Assembly: GCF_019649055.1 (NCBI RefSeq)
Contig: NW_026570245.1
Span: 1,178,001 to 1,242,000, forward strand
DNA: 64,000 nt
Direction of reading: 5' to 3'
DNA from: Paramacrobiotus metropolitanus
Taxonomy: Eukaryota > Tardigrada > Eutardigrada > Parachela > Macrobiotidae
The translations under genes and the position numbers were made by a program. Below, piece after piece: positions 37,501-43,691 of this stretch. The notes below the pieces were generated by a model. It was given only the letters and a program-made list of their open reading frames with translations, made no database searches and was not told the origin of the DNA. Position 1 is the first letter of the stretch. Every line of letters starts with the position of its first letter.

Positions 37501-39024
37501 GGTGTAACACACACCATCGACGTCCAAGGTGCACAGCCGATTAAGATGAACCCCACCAGAACAAGCTGGAAAGGAAGGGAGTTCATCCAGAAACACGTAC
37601 AGGAGATGCTCGACCAAGGAGTCATCGAACCCTCATCGGCTGCATGGAGCTTCCCCGTCGTCTTAGCCGCGAAACGGAACGGAGACGGCACGGTTGGAAC
37701 TCGTTTCTGCATCAACTACATAAAGTTGAATGCAGTAACAAAGAAGAATAACTACCCGTTACCGAACCCGGACGAGCTACTGGACCAGTGCGCCGGAATG
37801 GAGTACTACGGTAAAGTAGACTGTCAGTCCGGCTTTTGGCAAATTCCCATGGACGAAAACTCCAAGGACTACACAACCTTCGTAACACCGGAGGGAATGT
37901 GGAGATTCAACCGTATGCCATTTGGAGTCTGCAACGGACCAGCGACCTTCCAGATGCATATGGATAAGATAACGGCATCAGCCCGGAAGAAAGGCGTGTT
38001 TGCATACATTGACGACATCATCTTCTTCGGCAAAACTTTCGAAGATTTTGTCGAGGCTTTCCGAGCGACCCTCGAATGCCTCAGAGATGCCGGATTCACC
38101 ATTAAGCCCTCCAAATGCGAGGTCGGAACGGATAAAATGCTGTTCCTCGGACACGTCCTTAGCAAAGACGGAGTCCAAACCGACGATGAAAAAGTAGCAG
38201 CCATAGCTCAACATGATTACCCGAGGACAGAACGCCAACTGAGGTCGTTCCTGGGATTGGCTAACTACTACCGTAAGTTCATCCGAGGATACGCCCAGAA
38301 GACATCAAAGATGTACGAGCTCCTACGGAAGGACCAAAACATCAAAAAGGATTGGACGGAGGCCCACACGGCTGAGTTCAACGAAATCAAGAAGGCGTTA
38401 ACAGAAGCGCCGGTACTGGCGAAGTTCGACCCGACAAAAGAGACCGTCATTGAATGTGACGCAAGCGGAGCCGGACTTGGCGCGGTGTTATCCCAGGACG
38501 GACATCCGATCGCCTACGCCAGCAGAGTCCTACACGGACCTGAACTCAACTATGGAGTCACAGAATGGGAATGTTTGGCCGTGGTATGGGCAGTGCAAAA
38601 ATTTAAGCACTACATCGACCATGGACCTTTCACCGTACAAACGGATCACCGAGCATTGCAGAATCTGCTCAGATGCGAGTCAAACCGACCTGGCATCAAC
38701 CCTCGACTAACACGATGGGCACTGGCTTTGCAAGGGCGGGACATAACCATCAAGTATAAGCCAGGAGTCTTCTGCGACAATGCGGACGCCTTGTCGAGGT
38801 GGCCACTCGAGCGGAGTGATGACAAAGATCCACACGAAGAGTTGGATCAGGTGCCTAACTTTGAAGATTTTAAGGACGAAATTAAAGTCTGCACCATACG
38901 GACCCTACGACGTCTGAAGGACAACGCTTACAGGAAAAAGAAGAGGGATGAGAAGGAACCACCGGAAATTCCACTCCACCACCTCTTCCCGGATGTAACG
39001 TCATCTCGGACTGGGATGACCTAA
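28525..39024 (+). CDS. Giant Ty3/Gypsy-type gag-protease-RT-RNase H polyprotein
   Basis: The ORF gives 3,499 residues from the ATG at 28,525 (an in-frame TTG lies 24 bases upstream). The first ~500 residues are low-complexity with PTTEVG-type repeats. Next come coiled coil (about 30,090-31,040), a Q/Y/G-rich part and a retrotransposon gag domain near 31,980-32,520. A Gly/Arg-rich segment precedes a CCHC knuckle (CHFCKFGNHPQARC). The aspartic protease is near residue 2,035 (LDTGAETSLI). A C2H2-like cluster (CIICN...KTHH) and a very acidic stretch follow. The reverse transcriptase runs at 37,500-38,200 (YIDD at 38,005-38,016), then RNase H (IECDASGAGLGAVLSQ). The ORF is intact and several times longer than ordinary Gypsy gag-pol. 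It ends with TAA before the integrase, which lies in another frame. Confidence 0.93.
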   Translation: MSNPKENEYARKFNTDYSRRLTSNAPYALRHSGQDKSQPSSTDSTKSAEAREKRNERILLADSNPTSDDSFEDAHDKTFLEPRAGLAAPSHPTGGEMEHLQAETTLSHAEAEHPHGVPTSTDSTEGLQLSSQKAQESVTTTKVTDAGHTSPNQTDNVKRSTSPNSGRATSPTSKVGEKQPITEIGQVQPTTEVGRASPTSKDGQRKPTPEVGYSQLEVGPHPTTQVGIEVRRLQQSPTKEVGHVQPTTEVGRISPTKKDGSPPTKEVGQQKPPTEVGPHPTTQVGTEVGLLPPTKEVGQQKPPAEVGPHPTTQVGTEVGLLPPTKVGQQRQTMEVGPRPTTQVGTEVEQLPPTSRIGQQQVGKVQPTSLERKPADNRSDMDIQWPKLPAKTGETEAPPRSGPHPAGSPTNIPMPNEKATSPLSRPSPTESRSTQATETQPKVKSDKSPTSRPVDLLKKRSPLMFELGDSGSGTPPPMDDVFDTTQVSRPSSRDGFFRTPVAPHLGNHRYQASTLEYTARKWIASTPPEKIEDVDRLRKRCQDLITQIVLADQIVNSTENHMSRSEDTHKLERKRWEKELAEANNGIAAQQRRIEHLESHLKRSDNPCRYDFEEIERLRSTLATSVESVFELKRRLATVEKDLADTQTALVESELAAGTFHQQLKQANEEAEVYRNEVDRYIVELKQADDEVDRQKYRIEQLEREMETLLVRAGRQLMAHYGQQPASPDRSRATNDLEQANAQLADQVYGLNDVLKEEQRLRAQLEHSLAEAQKVHEAQQNRIAHLEVRENDLYNYGLDADKYIDDLNRYIDEMTTYTDDLDTEVRCLQEETKHLEQSRTEPPSYRTSMATDFHFEPSQTVRDILWDIKPKEEKKEQNFFVGVVTTNPLIGTPPQQQPLPHRPEPERNTSTAAPHVPTSNVPTTTTATLGTYTSTTYATHTSTHAPAPTTSHPNGPAPNQWGAGRRLGERTGSHPNMDDFGRLTISDSDYQRTRARSYNNDLPQGGRSGQPNPERPPADYPQDSQNVPRFRPTEGRAPPRRPFRGQHGRVNDLPPGFYQQPQRPPRAPAPQPEPYPAGYPDQQGRAYPDQQGRGYPQQQNYGYPEQQNQYYPDQQGRGYHAEQGWEANPPPPPYAADAQQAANRAFQETMIRVCARGRKQKLPEYDGDHNKLEGWLKQIRRFYAEAQEWHESDHTFMTDLISRLEGQAAQWHRDTAGSEPAGGWPVNLWLAKFEERFGDKNKEINAVTAMAKRKYRFGQETPEQYYDAMMNIKSRCDTITDQMALFHLKDNIHEPKLREALEIRMPATPVELRDYIRQFVNGKEMYDVAKGSRDTDYARVRATTPTPAPLPQAPVQTVYQPYMMPGYQSPSATYVQPTTPITPPAQMMPVQQPTWAGVAAVNLAAPQPAAGAPVNNYGGQSPGSGSNQNNGSSGYNQNPNQGYSAYGQSPTQGFGGGGYGRGKGRGGGNRGRGNFNRGGGGNQQGNRPSQAQQGARQFTTYADKMEQLFLQWTLADSFTCHFCKFGNHPQARCAFIGTRVQDNPNRRWYEDWHTRYLTGGPLGSANPNSAQIVPPPRQRQQGGGSGGAGNGNQQAGSGNGSGGNRGNSGGGQQGSPEQRQMLPPHQPFGSPSPNNGPARGKLLGKRLRSMSPGDSFDLRHPTEPPDKDNPTNQLHFNRRESPIPTTEGEVIQRMDALVRQLGLDHNSTEEEFVNALMASTDEATTARTMAERLGIFVNNGKFEIRTGTQRMPDSPDPAHQLGVGTSEAGTQGLPGPADPIPQLGIGTSEVGTQEMPDLRSTNNVTTPPAAESDAGRTGHGSWTGLPVRRNPTEQPRQGPRRGGPGRRFTQRGNRNFPNVSSGRATDRYAATMAAIDLTEESEGEVEIWETVPLEAQAPAHWLQQESDLSQQQPQPARTVAGSRTFVNLDYIWSQVRPTETSIEERIREQTRRFETPTDVLEDGVANRPQTHEVVVTEVEPIQGTLTPTEGGSVSLIPITPTVREVTFEKGTHKKPKTVRAWTHVIQIGPTPTMAMLDTGAETSLIEQRFCEQNDLPMQPLGHYTRILGVGGQVAFTVTHCCTVPVTLQGFTSHHTFHVQPNNADIPVLLGCDYLHSKFTFVLTPIPNPERPGGMTVVQSIPIPEASGTVITEARISRLDHPSNPPPNICRDCRDTNRTLIEEMQLHNAIEAYEERIRTGKLRPKKRILKTAVKSIPIPEASATEADAILEVQQKYRTWFTGIQHFLDRRTLEMMATLQQNGAVTTDQIQEAQRTCEPVLALAEDIDDEAWEWEDERVPIHRQYMEYGLPVPRPLEIPCQELGGALFSYMRQVQLNGESTTTAFWKRYGEDTSITRTIPDPLPPITEHFPKEVKFVNDLKKPTEHTQIGEIDRPDRCIICNDNIDGVIRTLKTHHDLTWVDGRPSSPAPPQPERKVNSSRKTKSVVNQWLSNISSQPSDLEKQDEESRPTQPKETADQGAPTTEVGEGSAPPTTEVGHGNTPDANPEDEQESEEYNSDVSDVQSSSESPDTDSDNQPSEESEEEDDDEEFDPSVRNCRSDKPRKDDSDDSSEEDEEPTYDVRLTKALRSIIHTEFIVDPPPEQTGQEKPVDVEQQAELEQLQILREFGGGQPEEHDLRPPTIVTQQLSTEQPTSVNLTDQQKSEQPRPQKVRIAKVNSITELNLGNKHPQVHHLALDPFIDSKPLDRQVVFNSERVSLPPYSTCSIKVRTAKPMDPMRPIYFYTLRRKHRPIRPIEAKIEIRPQIDTAWINIQNMTHLPRILKKGIKLGHMQYSDMFEPDIDNQYVEWELPLGIAKTWPPKPEPKPSPKFEIFEATGVRAQRKVKLLPRAITQVHVVMDVAVATGQKLMYLGGSDPQRDGVEMMDGVTKHDGRRFTIMVANHTHREVTLRKGAPMGRVEPFQMMTDDQRIEEARIRSAQVEEEDAESQEERRRIIDSMNFGKNLTDEQLAQLKAVAWEYRTVFPTSKKPYGDVKGVTHTIDVQGAQPIKMNPTRTSWKGREFIQKHVQEMLDQGVIEPSSAAWSFPVVLAAKRNGDGTVGTRFCINYIKLNAVTKKNNYPLPNPDELLDQCAGMEYYGKVDCQSGFWQIPMDENSKDYTTFVTPEGMWRFNRMPFGVCNGPATFQMHMDKITASARKKGVFAYIDDIIFFGKTFEDFVEAFRATLECLRDAGFTIKPSKCEVGTDKMLFLGHVLSKDGVQTDDEKVAAIAQHDYPRTERQLRSFLGLANYYRKFIRGYAQKTSKMYELLRKDQNIKKDWTEAHTAEFNEIKKALTEAPVLAKFDPTKETVIECDASGAGLGAVLSQDGHPIAYASRVLHGPELNYGVTEWECLAVVWAVQKFKHYIDHGPFTVQTDHRALQNLLRCESNRPGINPRLTRWALALQGRDITIKYKPGVFCDNADALSRWPLERSDDKDPHEELDQVPNFEDFKDEIKVCTIRTLRRLKDNAYRKKKRDEKEPPEIPLHHLFPDVTSSRTGMT
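29311..29510 (+). repeat. 90-bp tandem repeat inside gag
   Basis: Two adjacent copies (29,311-29,400 and 29,401-29,490) differ by one visible base, and a third, partial copy follows. Each encodes a 30-residue unit containing PTKEVGQQKPP and EVGPHPTTQVGTEVG. The near-identity indicates recent duplication inside an otherwise intact ORF. Confidence 0.85.
33769..33909 (+). repeat. Direct repeat unit of about 66-69 bp in gag-pol
   Basis: Two successive units encode GTQRMPDSPDPAHQLGVGTS and GTQGLPGPADPIPQLGIGTS, followed by the start of a third (GTQEMPD). They belong to the same repeat-rich style as the N-terminal PTTEVG region. Confidence 0.65.
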
Positions 39025-39083
39025 GTACCACAGAAGTACGGGTCGTCAACGTACCAGCTCCGAAGACGTCGGACCTCAACATA

Positions 39084-41180
39084 TTGGAACCGACCATCCG
39101 GACCGCAAATACGGCGGAAGAGACGGACGAGTTGAGCCCACATGGCGATATACTCGTACCGCCCGTGTCAACGAACGCGGAATTGCGGAAAGCACAGCTG
39201 CGAGACCCGCACCTGAGGAAAATTATCGATGAACTGGAGAACCTGGATAAACTCGACTACAAGTCGAAGTACACCGAGCACTACCAGATGGCTCAAGGAC
39301 TCCTGTATCGATTGAAGGTAATAAACGACAAGCTGGAACGATGCTTCGTCGTACCTCTCTTCATGCGAACTAACATCATACGTTCGCTACATGACGGGAA
39401 AACCGGAAACCACTTCGGACGCGATAAAACCGTAGAAGCATTGAAGTTGCGCTACTACTGGGAACGGATGTCAACCGACGTGTTCGAATACATTCGGAAA
39501 TGCCGACAGTGCATTTTGGCCAACAAGGTCCGACGTCCCCCACCGGGTAAACTCCAAAAGATGGAAGTTGGTGAAGCTTGGTATCGTATCTACGCGGACT
39601 TCAAGGGACCTTTACCTCGAACGCAGACGAAAGGATACCAATACATCGCAGTGGTAACCGACCAGCTGACGAAGTTCACCATCGCCCGGGCAACCAAAAC
39701 AAACACCGCGAAGGAATTTGAAAAGTTCTTTGTGGAAGATGTCCTGCTGAAGTACGGAATGCCGACCTTCATCCACTCGGACCGAGGGACGCACTTCACG
39801 GCGAAAACATTTGCCAAGGTTGCGAGGATCTTTGGCATCCAACACACGCTTGGAACGGCCTATCACCCGGAAGGTCAAGGACAAGTCGAACGGCAAATGC
39901 AGACGATATGGGACGGAATACGAAAGTTCTGCAACATAAAGGACGGACACCGTTGGCACAGAGCCTTACCATACGTCGTCTGCGGGATGAACAGAGCAGT
40001 CCATGCCTCGACCAAATTTTCACCTTACCATATGCTGTATGGTCGGGAAATGACCATGCCACAGGACTTAGTGGCCGGAACAAATGCACCGGAACAGTAT
40101 ACGGATAAGGAACATTACATCAGGCGGATAAAGGAACGACTTCAGATGGCTCACGAAATTGCGCGCATCAACATTGATGAAGCCTTTGAACGGAGCGCCG
40201 AAGTTTATAATAAGAAGAAGTCATCACCGACCTTCAAACCACGGGATAAGGTAACGGTGGAATTCCCAACTAAGGACCCCGCCAGGATGGAACGATACGA
40301 CGGAGAGTGGACGGTCATCAGCTACGTTGGCCCGAACAATCTACTACTCCGAAGTGAGGACGGACGGGAAGACACCGTAGCCGTCGACCGAGTGAAACAT
40401 TTTCCAGCCGACGCACGTCGACCCGTAACTCGGTCATCTGGACAAAAGAAGCCGGATAGCGACCTGGGAACCGACCCCACAGAAGGGAAGGCAACCAGTA
40501 AGTCGACTAAAAAGCCCGAAGTAACCATCGAACAATCGCAGAAATTGGACTTAACCGACCAACCCGAAGTAACGGTTAAGAAAAGAGGTCGAGGTCGACC
40601 TCGGAAGAAACCGCCGATGGACTTCGAGACACCAGCCCTGCAGGAATTGCAGAAGCAAAATGTGATACCGGATGAACCAGCCGAACCGACCTCGGAGAAG
40701 CCTAAGGAGTCGGACAACAAGTCCGAAGAACCGGTTCAGCCATCCAATCAACCCACGGAAGAATCCAAGAGGTCGGTGACTAAACCGGCAAGAAAGAAGA
40801 AGTCGGATAAGACGACTGACCAGGCGGCACCGACCATAGAAGTCGAAGTGGCCGACCCGGCAGTCGCACCGACGAAGCCAAAAAGGACTCACAAGAAAAG
40901 GACGGTTAAATCAACCGACCCGGCGGCACCGACCACGGAAGTCGAAGTGACCGACCAGGAGGTCGGACCGCCCAAGCCGAGACGGAAGACCGGAACGGTT
41001 AAGAAACCGAAGCTAACAGCACAACAAGTGCTGGAGGAAACTGAAGTCGCTGAAGACGAAGCTCACAAGGAGATCCTCGATAGAATTTCGGAAGGACGAG
41101 CGGACTCGGAGAAACCAGTCAAAACAGCAAAATCAAAGACACCTAAACAAGCAGTCACAACAGAACAGACTCAGTCATAG
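39084..41180 (+). CDS. Retroelement integrase ORF with basic AT-hook tail
   Basis: This ORF is in the -1 frame relative to gag-pol. It is open from 38,952, so the two frames overlap by about 73 bases, and its first codon in the reported frame (39,084) is TTG. It contains the HHCC zinc domain (H...NHFGRDKT...CRQCILANK), an RNase-H-fold catalytic core with the DDE residues (YADFKG, IHSDRGTHF, GQGQVERQ), and a C-terminal domain. After that comes a ~230-residue Lys/Pro-rich tail with a GRP-type AT-hook (KKRGRGRPRKKPP, about 40,578-40,615) and more PTTEVEV repeats. I see no canonical slippery heptamer in the overlap, so how it is translated (frameshift, reinitiation, or a mutated junction) is open. 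Confidence 0.9.
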   Translation: MEPTIRTANTAEETDELSPHGDILVPPVSTNAELRKAQLRDPHLRKIIDELENLDKLDYKSKYTEHYQMAQGLLYRLKVINDKLERCFVVPLFMRTNIIRSLHDGKTGNHFGRDKTVEALKLRYYWERMSTDVFEYIRKCRQCILANKVRRPPPGKLQKMEVGEAWYRIYADFKGPLPRTQTKGYQYIAVVTDQLTKFTIARATKTNTAKEFEKFFVEDVLLKYGMPTFIHSDRGTHFTAKTFAKVARIFGIQHTLGTAYHPEGQGQVERQMQTIWDGIRKFCNIKDGHRWHRALPYVVCGMNRAVHASTKFSPYHMLYGREMTMPQDLVAGTNAPEQYTDKEHYIRRIKERLQMAHEIARINIDEAFERSAEVYNKKKSSPTFKPRDKVTVEFPTKDPARMERYDGEWTVISYVGPNNLLLRSEDGREDTVAVDRVKHFPADARRPVTRSSGQKKPDSDLGTDPTEGKATSKSTKKPEVTIEQSQKLDLTDQPEVTVKKRGRGRPRKKPPMDFETPALQELQKQNVIPDEPAEPTSEKPKESDNKSEEPVQPSNQPTEESKRSVTKPARKKKSDKTTDQAAPTIEVEVADPAVAPTKPKRTHKKRTVKSTDPAAPTTEVEVTDQEVGPPKPRRKTGTVKKPKLTAQQVLEETEVAEDEAHKEILDRISEGRADSEKPVKTAKSKTPKQAVTTEQTQS

Positions 41181-41359
41181 GGCCATAGGCGTAACTTAGA
41201 ATAAGTTATAGTCATAGGTAGCTTAACAGTAGCTAGGTATAGGCCGACCTCTGGTGTCGAAATGGAACCTCTTCAGTTGACCGGAACATCTTCAGTTGAA
41301 TTTACGGGAGTTGGTAGAATTCTAACGCGCCGTATTCCTCTCCTTAACAGCAGACAACA
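41181..41359 (+). other. Spacer between integrase and accessory ORFs
   Basis: A 179-base spacer is rich in TAGGTA/CATAGG-type words and has one CCGACCT at 41,244-41,250. The following ATG sits in the context GACAACAATGTCG, the same as the gag-pol start at 28,525. Confidence 0.4.
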
Positions 41360-43099
41360 ATGTCGGGCCGACAACGTAACGACCCACCTTCTAGCGGATC
41401 CAACAGTGGACGCAGTGGTAGCGGATCAAACCGATCGCACCCTTACCCGTCTCACCATCGCTCGACTTCGCGATCGGATAATTCGCGGTCGGCAACGAAC
41501 ACACCGCTGCCGCAGGTACATAACCCGCATGCTAACGATACAGCTAATGTCTTAGCAGGTTTAACGGTCGGGCCAGAACGAAGCCCTCAATATCGACCTG
41601 TACCACCGCAGCATCTGCCACCGAACACTGGATTTACTACTGGCGGACTCCTCGTCAACTATGGCGCGAACGGTAACCAACCCGTTACGGTAACTGCGGG
41701 AGACCCACGTGGTCAAACGCAACCTTACCGATGGCCGGTACCAACAACAATGGTTGGTCCGACCTATCCAGTGCCTACGTTAGTGCCTGGAATGGTGAAC
41801 GTACCACCGCCGATTTTCACAACGCCTACTTTGGCGTCGAGCCAGCCGACATGGGCTGGACCTGTAACTCGATACGTGCCAGTGTCGGGAGGAATGGGAA
41901 CGATAACTCCGACGTCACCAACGCGATTCGGAACGTTCAGCGCGATAGGGCCAAACAATACCCTATCACCTCCCCGACTTGGAACATTCAGCATTGCGGG
42001 AATGGTTCCACCTTTACCGCTTACGGGACCAGTCTCACCGACTCACATCGGACTCCCGGGACAACCGATTCCATGGGGGAATCCACAGGTGGCACAGTAC
42101 TTGATTCAGTCGCTTAACCAGCACTTGAGTCAGTACGGAGGACAGGCCCCACATGGGACTGTACTGGCAACGACCACACAAGTCGTACCGCCGCGACCTC
42201 CCCCGCCACCACCGACCGAACTTCCCATACCGACCTCTACGCAAAGTAGGTCGATACCAACGGGAGAGTTACGGAAACTCGACCAAATCGCTCGTGACCA
42301 GGCGCGTGACTTGACGCACCAGTTGTCGACAATTACACCGACAACTCCTGGTTACCCGGACAGAAGGGTGGAAATCCTGGATCGAATCTCTGGACTCCAG
42401 ACCTTCATTAACGACAACACGAATATATTCGCGATTCGGAACCAACGAGCGGCCCAACCGACGTCCGCCTCCACAGCTCAACCGTCATCGACAACGACCA
42501 CGCAAGTCGTTACGTCGATGCCTCCACCACAGGAACCGACCTCGTCTACCACACAGCCTGGTAGTCGGACATCCTTCGCGGAGGCCATGGAACGCAGAAA
42601 GCGGAGGGATGCTGAGCTGAAACGATCGAAGTTGGACGAACTCCGACAACAACGAGAAGACGCGTGGAACGAAACGGTTGAACTCAGACAGACGCTACAT
42701 AAGCTGTCTACTGAACAACCTGACAACCATGCCGCATGGAAAGAGGTCATGGACCAACTAATTGGTTGGGACCATTATATGAGGGACATGGATGAACAAA
42801 TCGAGAAAGAGGGAACACCGCCCCGGAACTCGCCATTGTCCCCCGACTCAGCAGATACAACCGGTTCAGCCGAGTCCGACCTCGCCAGCTACGGTGCCCA
42901 ATATGCCGAACGTGCAACCTCAACCAGCACCGAACCCACCGGCCCAACAGGAGGCGGTAGTAGATCCGATTATACAGGAACTACAGTATCTCCAGCGGGT
43001 ATCAGACATAATGATGACCCGAATGGAGGCGGTCGGACAAGATCGGAGACTCGAACTGCACGAGTCAACCCGACTGGGAAGGGACTCCCAAGATATTAA
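41360..43099 (+). CDS. Retroelement accessory ORF A (Pro/Ser/Thr-rich)
   Basis: A 579-codon ORF starts MSGRQRNDPPSSGS. It is dominated by proline, threonine, glycine and serine with GTFS and PTSP repeats, then a charged helical part near the C-terminus (RKRRDAELKRSKLDELRQQR). It has no recognisable enzyme, envelope, signal peptide or transmembrane segment. Base composition and the CCGACCT motif match the upstream gag-pol, so it belongs to the same element. The last ~250 bases overlap the next ORF in another frame and look less coherent than that ORF, suggesting a frame change near 42,840. Confidence 0.6.
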   Translation: MSGRQRNDPPSSGSNSGRSGSGSNRSHPYPSHHRSTSRSDNSRSATNTPLPQVHNPHANDTANVLAGLTVGPERSPQYRPVPPQHLPPNTGFTTGGLLVNYGANGNQPVTVTAGDPRGQTQPYRWPVPTTMVGPTYPVPTLVPGMVNVPPPIFTTPTLASSQPTWAGPVTRYVPVSGGMGTITPTSPTRFGTFSAIGPNNTLSPPRLGTFSIAGMVPPLPLTGPVSPTHIGLPGQPIPWGNPQVAQYLIQSLNQHLSQYGGQAPHGTVLATTTQVVPPRPPPPPPTELPIPTSTQSRSIPTGELRKLDQIARDQARDLTHQLSTITPTTPGYPDRRVEILDRISGLQTFINDNTNIFAIRNQRAAQPTSASTAQPSSTTTTQVVTSMPPPQEPTSSTTQPGSRTSFAEAMERRKRRDAELKRSKLDELRQQREDAWNETVELRQTLHKLSTEQPDNHAAWKEVMDQLIGWDHYMRDMDEQIEKEGTPPRNSPLSPDSADTTGSAESDLASYGAQYAERATSTSTEPTGPTGGGSRSDYTGTTVSPAGIRHNDDPNGGGRTRSETRTARVNPTGKGLPRY

Positions 43100-43691
43100 G
43101 AAAACCAATGCCCAGATCCAACACGTGATCAAGAACGGCATCCCCAAGGAACAACTGCCCTTAGCGACCTTCCACCAGAAGATAGCTCACCTTCGGCAGT
43201 TAATGGACCAGTACCCCCAGTATTCCCAAAACTTAGAAGCGTCAGAAGGGCGATCCGAACAACTACGGATACCCGACCCCGTGGCCATCGCTTCCACGCT
43301 GCACGAGGCCAGACGACTTCGCCAGGTATGGACCATGGATGAACACATCATGGATTTAGGCGAGGTAATCGGCAACGCACAACGACTTGCCGACCTGGAT
43401 AGAGCCATCTACTCGGCAGAACGCCTTAGCAGCCGAGGTCGACCAACAACGGACGACGAAGCTCAACGGCTCATTAACATCCTGGAGCGATTAAAAACTC
43501 TGATCCAGAACGAACCTTTAATGGCGGAACAACAAGTTCCCAAAACCGCGATAGGAAGTATCAAGCAATGGCACTCCAAACGGAGGAGTCCAAGCAGACA
43601 GAAGCAGCTTGGAGAGCCATTCTCGAAGGCAAAGACACGCTTCGGACAATCTACGAACGCGTCTTGTTGGGCACCGAACCAAGAGCCTTAA
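42792..43691 (+). CDS. Retroelement accessory ORF B (helical)
   Basis: A 299-codon ORF overlaps ORF A by 308 bases and ORF C by about 120 bases. From about 42,840 it reads as proline-rich linker then helical sequence (QELQYLQRVSDIMMTRMEAV, FHQKIAHLRQLMDQ, ERLKTLIQNEPLM). I do not recognise a family. It is most simply a continuation of ORF A after a frame change. Confidence 0.5.
   Translation: MNKSRKREHRPGTRHCPPTQQIQPVQPSPTSPATVPNMPNVQPQPAPNPPAQQEAVVDPIIQELQYLQRVSDIMMTRMEAVGQDRRLELHESTRLGRDSQDIKKTNAQIQHVIKNGIPKEQLPLATFHQKIAHLRQLMDQYPQYSQNLEASEGRSEQLRIPDPVAIASTLHEARRLRQVWTMDEHIMDLGEVIGNAQRLADLDRAIYSAERLSSRGRPTTDDEAQRLINILERLKTLIQNEPLMAEQQVPKTAIGSIKQWHSKRRSPSRQKQLGEPFSKAKTRFGQSTNASCWAPNQEP

Noticed and set aside
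38931-38943. A-rich GGAAAAAGAAG as a -1 slippery site for gag-pol to integrase
   Set aside because: A shift here would meet an in-frame TGA at 38,949 before the integrase frame opens.
41360-43099. ORF A as a retroviral envelope gene
   Set aside because: No signal peptide, transmembrane segment, furin site or cysteine pattern is present; it is soluble-looking low-complexity sequence.
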